Assembly (NCBI RefSeq): GCF_900091845.1
Contig: NZ_FMCI01000029.1
Coordinates: 1-49,248 of the forward strand
Length of the DNA stretch: 49,248 nucleotides
From: Streptomyces sp. SolWspMP-5a-2
GTDB lineage: Bacteria; Actinomycetota; Actinomycetes; Streptomycetales; Streptomycetaceae
Reading direction: 5' to 3'
The notes beneath the pieces were generated by a model. The model was not told where the DNA came from. It worked only from the letters and a program-made list of their open reading frames with translations, and did no database searches. Positions 42,982-49,248 of this stretch are shown in pieces. Every line of letters starts with the position of its first letter. The stretch's first letter is position 1. Both the position numbers and the translations under genes were made by a program.

Positions 42982-43740
42982 ATGACAACGTTTCCCAGCA
43001 CGGCCATTCACGACTCGGTCACCACGCTCATCGACGACCTGGACCGGCACCCGGTCTACGAGAACGAGTACTTCAAGCTCCTTGAGGGAACGCCCTGGAC
43101 CGGTGACGCGTTCGACTTCCACCGGGCGAACTTCTACCACCGCACCGAAGGCACCGTGAAGGGCATAGCCCACGTGTGCGCCCAGGCCGCGGCCCACGAC
43201 GACATGGACACCCTCGTCCTGTTCTCGCACATTCTCAACGAGGAGACCGGCGACGGAAACCGGGCGCACTGCCACGAGGTGCTGATGGAGAACACCCACA
43301 ACCTGCACGGCCAGGTCGAGTTCGGGGTGGCTCCGATGCTGGTCAAGGAGGCACGGGAGAGCAAGCTCGTCATCCCGGAGACCCTGGAGTACCGGCAGCG
43401 CACGCTGGACCTGCTGACGGCCGGCTACCACAGCATGCTGGGCGTCGCGATGGCCCTGGAGTCCCACGCCGACCGGATGCTCAAGATCTGCCGCACGGCG
43501 TTCCGCAACACCAACAAGAACCTGCCGCAGGACAAGTTCGTCCACGACGTTGAGGTCTACTTCAACGTCCATGTCGGCGACGCGGGCGTCGAGGAACGCC
43601 ACGCCGCGGACGCCAAGAAGTGCGTGGTGAACAACTGCCACAGCGAGGCGGACGTGGCAGCCATCGCCGCCGCCGCGACGGAGACGCTGAACATCCAGCT
43701 GCGCATGTGGAACGCGATGCACAAGGCCGTCACCAACTGA
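42982..43740 (+). CDS. Heme-oxygenase-like diiron oxidase (HDO; iron-containing redox enzyme family)
   Basis: ATG 42982 gives 252 residues; GTG 42970 is the alternative. The protein is all-helical in pattern. Candidate metal ligands are E56 (YHRTEGTVKG), E87/E88 with H96 or H98 (NEETGDGNRAHCHEVL, the HDO signature), E160 (MALESHADR), and H197-D200-E204/E205-H207 (NVHVGDAGVEERHAAD). Members catalyse N-oxygenation, C-C cleavage or oxidative desaturation of amino-acid-like substrates (SznF, BesC, UndA). The third ligand block seems to have extra residues compared with the usual HxxxDxxH. It heads the operon. Confidence 0.87.
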   Translation: MTTFPSTAIHDSVTTLIDDLDRHPVYENEYFKLLEGTPWTGDAFDFHRANFYHRTEGTVKGIAHVCAQAAAHDDMDTLVLFSHILNEETGDGNRAHCHEVLMENTHNLHGQVEFGVAPMLVKEARESKLVIPETLEYRQRTLDLLTAGYHSMLGVAMALESHADRMLKICRTAFRNTNKNLPQDKFVHDVEVYFNVHVGDAGVEERHAADAKKCVVNNCHSEADVAAIAAAATETLNIQLRMWNAMHKAVTN

Positions 43741-43795
43741 GTTTGCGGTTCCCCGAGGCTGCCCGGACGACTCCAGAGAGGTAGACCGCACGACT

Positions 43796-45076
43796 GTGCA
43801 GAATAACCGAGGAATCTCCCGCGCCATTTTGAACATCCCGGAATCGGTGACCCACGGCACCGCCGCGAAACTCCTGGCGATGAACAGCACGCTCGCCCCG
43901 GAGGACCAGGTCATCGACCTCAGCATCGGTGCCCTGGACACACCCGCCGACCCCCGGATCGACCGCGGCGTGATCGACTTCATCCGTACGCGGCCCGAGG
44001 TGCTCCACGCGTTCGCCCCCGTCAAAGGATTCCCCTTCCTGCGGGAGTCCGTCGCGGCGCGCGTGAACCGGTTGCACGACATCTCCTACGACCCGGAGAA
44101 CGAGATCCTGGTGACGCCCGGCGGCGTCAAGGGCTCCGTCTCCGTGGTCTTCCACGCCCTGCTGGACCCGGGCGACGAGGTCGTCGTCCCGGTGCCCAAC
44201 TGGCCCCACTACTCGGACATGGTGCTGCTCCACGAGGCCGTGCCGACGACCGTCCGCGCCACGGCCGAGAACGGGCTGACGGCGCCGGCCCTGGAGCAGG
44301 CGCTCAACGACCGCACCAAGATCGTGGTGCTCGGCGACTGCATCAACCCAACCGGCAAGATCTACTCCACGCAGGAGCTCTCCGCGCTCGCCCAGGTTCT
44401 CGCCCGGCACAACCAGCGGCGCGAGTCCGACGGCGTGAGCCCGGTCTACGTTTTGTTCGACTGTCCCTACGAGGCCCACGTCCTGGGCGAGCGCGCCCGG
44501 ACCTTCGCCGCCATCGAGGCCACCCTCCCCGACGGGACCCCCGTCCCGATGCGGCCGTGGACGCTGACGGTGACCGGCCCCGGCAAGACGTACGGCATGC
44601 ACGGCGACCGGATCGGCTACCTGTGTGGACCGCCCGACATCGTCGAGGCCGCCGCCCGTGCCCAGGTCAACCTCACGTCGTTCGCCTCCACCTACGGCCA
44701 GGTCGCGACGCACCTCGCGCTCCAGCCGGACATGGACGACGTGGCCACCGAACGGGCCAGGTCCGCGCGGGCGAACCTGGAGGTCATGCTCCGCGAACTC
44801 GAGTCCGTGCCCGCACTGCGGGTCAGGCCCCCCGACGGCGGCTACTTCCTCTTCGTCGACCTTTCGCACTACGCCCACGCCTACCAGCAGCACGGGTACG
44901 TCACGGCGGACCAGTTCCTGCTGGAGGAGGCGAGGGTCGCCACCATCTGCGGCAACCACTTCGCCCAGGGGGAGGAATTCGACCACTACGTACGGATCAA
45001 CTGCGGTCGTACGGGTTCCATCCTGAGTCATGCCGGCACACGCATCAGGGGTGCCCTCAGCCGTCTGGAGTCCTGA
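43796..45076 (+). CDS. PLP-dependent aminotransferase class I/II fold enzyme
   Basis: The 426-residue protein starts at GTG 43796. It has the fold-type I pattern: VTPGGVKGSVSVVFHALLDP, NPTG at 184-187, FDCPYEAH with D222 and Y225, the PLP lysine K264 in GPGKTYGMHGDRIGYL, and an R in VRINCGRTG that would bind the carboxylate. SxSK is replaced by GPGK. It could transaminate an amino acid or, like some relatives, act as an oxidase or lyase. It overlaps nothing but lies 55 bases after the HDO gene. Confidence 0.91.
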   Translation: MQNNRGISRAILNIPESVTHGTAAKLLAMNSTLAPEDQVIDLSIGALDTPADPRIDRGVIDFIRTRPEVLHAFAPVKGFPFLRESVAARVNRLHDISYDPENEILVTPGGVKGSVSVVFHALLDPGDEVVVPVPNWPHYSDMVLLHEAVPTTVRATAENGLTAPALEQALNDRTKIVVLGDCINPTGKIYSTQELSALAQVLARHNQRRESDGVSPVYVLFDCPYEAHVLGERARTFAAIEATLPDGTPVPMRPWTLTVTGPGKTYGMHGDRIGYLCGPPDIVEAAARAQVNLTSFASTYGQVATHLALQPDMDDVATERARSARANLEVMLRELESVPALRVRPPDGGYFLFVDLSHYAHAYQQHGYVTADQFLLEEARVATICGNHFAQGEEFDHYVRINCGRTGSILSHAGTRIRGALSRLES

Positions 45077-45092
45077 GCTGAAAGCCAACACG

Positions 45093-46883
45093 GTGGGAAC
45101 TGTCAGGTACTGCGTCATCGGCACCGGATTCGCCGGAACCTGCGCGCTGTGGCATCTGGTCCGAGAACTGACCGCTCCCGGCCGTCGGTCCCCGCTCTCC
45201 CGTCCGGCAGTGTCGATCGCCACGGTGGAGCGGGGGCCGGTCAGCGGCCCCGGATACCCCTACGCCAAGGACAACGCCCAACTCGGGCACCGGTGCAACA
45301 ACGAGGCGAGCACCATGGGCATCCATGGCAACGACTTCGTCGACTGGCTCGCCGAGAACAAGCCCCGGCTCGTCGCCGACCATCCGGAACTCGTCCTGGA
45401 GACCCACCCCGGGATCGACCTGGAGCAATGGCGTCCAAAGAACGGCGAGTTCTATCCGCGGGCCCTGTTCGGCCTGTACCTGGAGCACCGGTTCCAGGAC
45501 GCGGTGCGGACCGCCCGGGAGCACGGCATCGACGTGCGGCAGTACACGGAGCACGAGGCCGTCGACGGATGGAGCGCGCGGGACGGATTCTCCGTACGGC
45601 TCTGCGACCTGGCGACGGGCCGCGAGTTCGACCTGGACGGGCTCGACCGGGTGCTGCTGAGCACCGGGCACTGGCAGTCCGCGCAGGGCGACCCGCTCGC
45701 GGAACACCCGGGGTACCTCGCGGCGCCCTACCCGCCGGGCAGGATCCTGCCCGCCGTCGCGGACCGCGTCCGGCGCGGTGCGGGCGACCGCCCGCGGGTC
45801 TACGTCCAGGGCATGGGGCCCAGCGGCATCGACGCCGTCATGACCCTGTGCGACGAGGGCGCGTTCACGTACACCGCCGACGGACACATCGACTCCTACC
45901 GGCCCGCCCCGACGGCAGGGGGGACGGAACCCCTGCACATTGTCGTCGGGTCGCGCTCCGGTTTCTTCCCGCCCGTCCGGGGCCCGCTCACCGGCCACGA
46001 ACTGCACCATCTCACCCCGGACGCCTTGGCCGGCATCCGGAGCGAGAACCGCGGGCAGTTGCGGCTCGAACCCGTGCTGGACCTGCTGGACAAGGACCTG
46101 CGCCGGGCGACCGACGGGGCGCTCGGGTGGCACGACGTGGAGAAGCCTCGCTTCGCCTCGGCCAGGGAGAAGCTCGAAAGCGACCTCCACGACGCACGCC
46201 ACGGCAACCTCGTCTACACGCTCGTCCTGAAAGCACGCCGCATGTGCTTCTACCGGGAACTGACATCCGCCGACAAAGCACTGTACGACCGGTACTTCGA
46301 CCCGCACTTCATCCGCACCGCGGTACCGATGCCGACGGCCAACGCGGAGAAGCTGCTCGCCCTCATGGACGCCGGGGTCCTGTCCACCGTGCAGCACGGC
46401 TACGCGGACCCACCGGTCGGCGTGCACGAGGACGGCGGATTCGTGATCGCCTACCAGACGGCCGACGGCGAGCGGTCCCGGCTGCGGGCCGACTGCGTCG
46501 TACGGGCCAAGGCGCACGACTTCGGCCTGGAGCACCACCCCTCGCCCCTCGTGCGCAACCTGCTGCGGCGGGGCGAGATCGTGCGTCACGAGGAATCCGG
46601 CTACGCCACCGGCGGACTCGCCCTCGACCCGCACGGCGACTACCGGGTGACCAGGCGCGTGGGAGGAATCACCGGCCCCTCACCGCACCTGTCGTCGTAC
46701 GGATCCCCCGTCAGGTTCTGGCAGACCGAGAACAATTACGCCGGGGCCTTCGTGAGAGCCGCCGAACAGGTCGCCGCCGACTGGGCCGAAACCGCGAGAA
46801 GCATTCCGCAGCAGACCGGGGCCCCCGAGAGCATCACCGTCCCGGACGACTCAGAGCTGATCACCACCGAAACACGGAGCTGA
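45093..46883 (+). CDS. FAD/NAD(P)-binding oxidoreductase (PF13454-like)
   Basis: I start it at GTG 45093 (596 residues), which puts RYCVIGTGFAGTCALWHL at the N-terminus; ATG 45030 would overlap the aminotransferase by 47 bases. VERGPVSGPGYPYAKDNAQL, GHRCNNEASTMGIHGNDFVDW and EFYPRALFGLYLEHRF are typical of the FAD-NAD(P)-binding family. A second nucleotide motif is VQGMGPSGIDAV near 250. LWFL-like monooxygenase motifs are not obvious. Members are orphan monooxygenases or dehydrogenases in metabolite clusters. Confidence 0.88.
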   Translation: MGTVRYCVIGTGFAGTCALWHLVRELTAPGRRSPLSRPAVSIATVERGPVSGPGYPYAKDNAQLGHRCNNEASTMGIHGNDFVDWLAENKPRLVADHPELVLETHPGIDLEQWRPKNGEFYPRALFGLYLEHRFQDAVRTAREHGIDVRQYTEHEAVDGWSARDGFSVRLCDLATGREFDLDGLDRVLLSTGHWQSAQGDPLAEHPGYLAAPYPPGRILPAVADRVRRGAGDRPRVYVQGMGPSGIDAVMTLCDEGAFTYTADGHIDSYRPAPTAGGTEPLHIVVGSRSGFFPPVRGPLTGHELHHLTPDALAGIRSENRGQLRLEPVLDLLDKDLRRATDGALGWHDVEKPRFASAREKLESDLHDARHGNLVYTLVLKARRMCFYRELTSADKALYDRYFDPHFIRTAVPMPTANAEKLLALMDAGVLSTVQHGYADPPVGVHEDGGFVIAYQTADGERSRLRADCVVRAKAHDFGLEHHPSPLVRNLLRRGEIVRHEESGYATGGLALDPHGDYRVTRRVGGITGPSPHLSSYGSPVRFWQTENNYAGAFVRAAEQVAADWAETARSIPQQTGAPESITVPDDSELITTETRS

Positions 46884-46886
46884 ACC

Positions 46887-47414
46887 ATGGAAATGAAAGA
46901 GTTCTACTACCAGGACGGTCTGCGGGTCAGCGTCTTCAACCTTGATCACGAAGCGGTGCCCTACCACTTCCACAACGAGGTCTCCGACATGGTGTACTGC
47001 TCCCGGGGGCAGATAGCCATCGAACTCCCCGAGGCCGGCGAGGTGTTCACCCTGCATCCCGGGGAGGTCTTCCAGGTGCCCCGCACGAACAAGCATCGGT
47101 TCGTCAACGGAGCACCCGTCGGAACCCACTCGCGGTACGTCCTTCTCCAGATCGGCGCGTTCGACATCAACTTCGTACCGCCCGCGGAAGGGCTCGCGGA
47201 GAAGGTCGCCGACCGTGAGGCCACGCACGTGGCGGACGCCGAGGTGTACATCGAGAACCGCGAGGGGGACATCCGCAAGCTCGCCGAACACTTCGCGGTG
47301 GAGAAACCGGAGGTCCTGACCGAGGAGGAACAGGGCGACGTGGTGCAAGCGCTGCGCTGTTTCGTGGACCGCGGGATCGCGGCCGAGCACCCGAGGGCCG
47401 CCGTCCAGCCGTGA
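46887..47414 (+). CDS. Cupin-domain protein
   Basis: The 175-residue protein has one cupin: PYHFHNEVSDMVYCSRGQIA with HxH at about 27-29, and EVFTLHPGEVFQVPRTNKHR with the distal His (about 71). The metal set HxH...H looks intact. A 90-residue C-terminal tail is acidic (EVLTEEEQGDVVQALRCF) and helical. It could be a dioxygenase, isomerase or a ligand-binding regulator lacking a DNA-binding domain. ATG 46887 lies three bases after the FAD gene stop. Confidence 0.87.
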   Translation: MEMKEFYYQDGLRVSVFNLDHEAVPYHFHNEVSDMVYCSRGQIAIELPEAGEVFTLHPGEVFQVPRTNKHRFVNGAPVGTHSRYVLLQIGAFDINFVPPAEGLAEKVADREATHVADAEVYIENREGDIRKLAEHFAVEKPEVLTEEEQGDVVQALRCFVDRGIAAEHPRAAVQP

Positions 47415-48181
47415 CCGACGCCGCTCCCTTCTCGTTCGGGCCGACCACCTTCGTACTGATCGTCCTCACGTTCTTCGTGGGCGGCCTGTTCAAGGGACTG
47501 ACCGGGCTGGGCCTGCCGCCCGTCGTGCTCGGTGTGCTCACCGCGACGATCGGCATCGAGCCCGCCAAGACGCTGATCGTCATCCCGACGTTCCTGACCA
47601 ACGTAGCCCAGGCGGTCCGGGGCGGCCACGGCCGGAGAATCATCCGGCTCACCTGGCCGTTCCTCCTGGCCGCCACCGTGTTCACCCTGTCGGGGGCCCT
47701 GACGCTGAGCTACTTCCGGGCGAATGTGATGTCCGCCCTGCTCGGCGTCGGGCTCGCCTTCTACGGAATTCTCGGACTTTTCCGACTGCGGGTGAACATC
47801 AGGGGAAAATGGTGGAATCACCCGGTCGGCGTCTTTCTAGGAGCAGTCAACGGCTTCCTTACCGGAATGACCGGATCCTCGGCCGTACCGGGTGTTTTCT
47901 ACCTCCAGTCGATCGGTCTGCTGCGGGACCAGCTGATCCAGAGCATGGGAATCCTGTTCACGCTGTCGACGGTTTCCCTGGCGTGGTCGCTGCGTACCCA
48001 GGACCTCCTGGAACTGAACCTCCTCCTCACGTCGGCAGCGGCCCTGGTACCGGCATTTCTGGGAATGTCGCTCGGTAACAAGATCCGCCACAGCATTCCC
48101 GAGGAAAAATTCCACACGGTACTCTGTACTGCTCTGGTGCTGCTGGGCCTCTACATCACGGTCCAGAATCTTGCCAAATGA
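47411..48181 (+). CDS. TauE/SafE-family anion exporter
   Basis: GTG 47411 overlaps the cupin stop as GTGA. The 256-residue protein has about eight hydrophobic helices in two halves: LTFFVGGLFKGLTGLGLPPV, then FLGAVNGFLTGMTGSSAVPG, the repeated Gly-rich motif of the family. Known members export sulfite, sulfoacetate or other organic anions. Inside this operon it may release the final metabolite or a sulfur by-product. Confidence 0.92.
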   Translation: MTDAAPFSFGPTTFVLIVLTFFVGGLFKGLTGLGLPPVVLGVLTATIGIEPAKTLIVIPTFLTNVAQAVRGGHGRRIIRLTWPFLLAATVFTLSGALTLSYFRANVMSALLGVGLAFYGILGLFRLRVNIRGKWWNHPVGVFLGAVNGFLTGMTGSSAVPGVFYLQSIGLLRDQLIQSMGILFTLSTVSLAWSLRTQDLLELNLLLTSAAALVPAFLGMSLGNKIRHSIPEEKFHTVLCTALVLLGLYITVQNLAK

Positions 48182-48216
48182 CACCGGACCAGTTCATTGA
48201 CGAGGAGACACACATC

Positions 48217-48813
48217 ATGGAACAGGCCTTCACCGAGTTACTGCGCGAGCTGGAGGAATTCGGCGAGGCCAACGACTCGTCCACGGACCAGCGGAGCCGG
48301 AAGATGCTCAACATCACGCACGACACCGGCGCGTTCCTCGCGGTGCTCGTCAAGGCGTGCAAGGCGCGCAACGTCCTGGAGATCGGCACCTCCAACGGCT
48401 ACTCGACGCTCTGGCTCGCCGACGCCGTGGGCGAGGGCGGCACGGTCACCACGGTCGAACTGGCCGAGGAGAAGGCGGAGATGGCCAGAGACAACTTCCG
48501 GCGCGCCGGACTCCACTCCCGCATCCGGCAGATCACCGACGACGCGGGCAGTTTCATCGCCGGGCGCGACGCCGGCGAGTACGATTTCCTCTTCCTGGAC
48601 AGCAACCGCGCGCAGTACGTCGGTTGGTGGGACTCGCTGAGGCGGATCCTCGCGGACGGCTGCCTGCTCGTGATCGACAACGCCGTCTCGCACGCCCACC
48701 AGCTGGAGGAATTCAGCAAACTGGTCGAGGCGTCGGACGACTTCTCCGGAGTCCTGCTGCCCGTGGGCAAAGGCGAATTGGTGCTCCTCAAAGAGGCCGG
48801 GGACGCGTCCTAG
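48217..48813 (+). CDS. Class I SAM-dependent O-methyltransferase (caffeoyl-CoA OMT-like)
   Basis: I choose ATG 48217, which has GAGGAGA at eight bases and matches the usual N-terminus; ATG 48178 would overlap the exporter stop (ATGA). The 198-residue protein has VLEIGTSNGYSTLWLA (SAM motif I), VTTVELAEEKAEMA, DFLFLDSNRAQYVGWWD and LLVIDNAVSH, the metal-dependent OMT pattern. It would methylate a hydroxyl or carboxyl of the pathway product. It is the last intact gene of the operon. Confidence 0.9.
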   Translation: MEQAFTELLRELEEFGEANDSSTDQRSRKMLNITHDTGAFLAVLVKACKARNVLEIGTSNGYSTLWLADAVGEGGTVTTVELAEEKAEMARDNFRRAGLHSRIRQITDDAGSFIAGRDAGEYDFLFLDSNRAQYVGWWDSLRRILADGCLLVIDNAVSHAHQLEEFSKLVEASDDFSGVLLPVGKGELVLLKEAGDAS

Positions 48814-48815
48814 CC

Positions 48816-48910
48816 GTACTCCTACCAGATTTCGTGCCGTACTCGTACCCGCACCCTATTTCGTATCGGGCCCGTATCCGCAGCCTCATCCGTACCTGCA
48901 TTCGTACTGA
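48816..48910. repeat. Degenerate CGTACC/CGTATC hexamer-like repeat
   Basis: The plus strand repeats approximate units CGTACT, CGTACC, CGTATC, CGTACC, CGTACT with 2- to 8-base spacers right after the methyltransferase stop. It recalls a decayed version of hexamer tracts like the one at 30409-30440. Role unknown; it could act in the 3' region of the operon. Confidence 0.45.
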
Positions 48911-48931
48911 GGAGCACCTGCCTTCGACGTC

Positions 48932-49235
48932 ATGACGGCCGTTCTGACACGCCGCAGCATCCACGAACTCGCCGGTCCGGCACCCTCCGATCAGGAGTTC
49001 GCCTACCTGCTCAAGGAAGCTGCCGCCGCCCCCCGACCACGGCGGACTGCGCCCGTGGCGCTTCTGGCGCAAGGGGCGGTGGTGCCGGAACGAGCGGAGC
49101 CGGGAACTGCTGGGCATCGGCCCGGACGAACAACTGCTGGGCTCCCTGGGCATCGGGACGCCCGGTGTCCGGGTGCGACCAGACCGCCGGAGGGTCGAGG
49201 ACGTCACCGACCGTATGTGTGTCCTGCGCACCTGA
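48932..49235 (+). pseudogene. Decayed nitroreductase-family gene
   Basis: ATG 48932 gives MTAVLTRRSIHELAGPAPSD then QEFAYLLKEAAAAP, a nitroreductase N-terminus with RRSI for FMN binding. A C-run (about 49029-49034) shifts the frame; the other frame resumes DHGGLRPWRFW and ends ELLGIGPDEQLLGSLGIGTP, the family C-terminus, with TGA at 49233. About 100 central residues are missing. The gene is dead by deletion and frameshift. Confidence 0.75.
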
Positions 49236-49248
49236 CGCGGCCCGTCCC

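Noticed and set aside
45030..45092. ATG 45030 as start of the FAD/NAD(P) oxidoreductase
   Set aside because: It would overlap the aminotransferase by 47 bases and adds a non-conserved head; GTG 45093 puts the nucleotide motif at the N-terminus.

Overview
The DNA is very GC-rich, starts many genes with GTG, uses strong AAGGAG-type ribosome binding sites and packs genes with 4-base start/stop overlaps. The gene families (TetR, LysR, IclR, HxlR and LacI regulators, UbiA-type prenylphosphate phosphoribosyltransferase, IS5- and IS701-type transposases, Tat-exported enzymes) fit a Streptomyces-like actinomycete chromosome, probably an accessory or arm region. No rRNA, tRNA or CRISPR array was seen.

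Region 1 (1-22200) is catabolic. It opens with a 3-hydroxyacyl-CoA dehydrogenase. A LysR regulator and a YeiH-type exporter follow, then a TetR / AhpD-like / aldehyde dehydrogenase / alcohol dehydrogenase group. Next is a ten-gene minus-strand operon (16366 down to 7203): a NitT/TauT-type ABC importer, an IclR regulator, three family III CoA-transferases (one short), two crotonases and a thiol dioxygenase of the 3-mercaptopropionate dioxygenase type. A TPP-dependent enzyme and a GlcD-like FAD dehydrogenase diverge from it. I read this as uptake, CoA activation and oxidation of an organic acid, perhaps an organosulfur acid, with sulfur leaving as sulfite or sulfate. The substrate is unproven. 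A separate unit has an HxlR regulator, a crotonase and a quinone oxidoreductase around a near-perfect operator.

Region 2 (22190-29817) is a minus-strand glycolipid or glycopolymer operon: NAD-dependent epimerase, membrane-anchored EEP hydrolase, a 35-residue CxxC protein coupled to a UbiA/DPPR-synthase-like enzyme, a GT4 glycosyltransferase, a flippase-like membrane protein and a UDP-glucose dehydrogenase-like protein. A 1.6-kb stretch without intact genes follows, holding a hexamer repeat and an IS5 transposase remnant.

Region 3 (31339-39554) is a LacI-controlled operon under a 39-bp perfect palindrome. It encodes an FAD oxidoreductase, a hydantoinase/oxoprolinase-family protein, a small HExxH protein, a multi-spanning transporter and a Tat-exported beta-propeller-type protein, and it ends at a strong hairpin.

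Region 4 (39555-42981) is a graveyard of mobile DNA: a frameshifted accessory protein, a truncated hypothetical gene, an IS701-like transposase remnant cut by an IS5-family element that is itself mutated, a PD-(D/E)XK-like protein and a helicase-associated remnant.

Region 5 (42982-48813) is the best candidate for an undescribed system. It is a six-gene plus-strand operon: heme-oxygenase-like diiron oxidase (HDO), PLP aminotransferase-fold enzyme, FAD/NAD(P)-binding oxidoreductase, cupin, TauE/SafE exporter and O-methyltransferase. The set looks like a compact pathway for a small amino-acid-derived metabolite with its own exporter. The window ends in a decayed nitroreductase gene.
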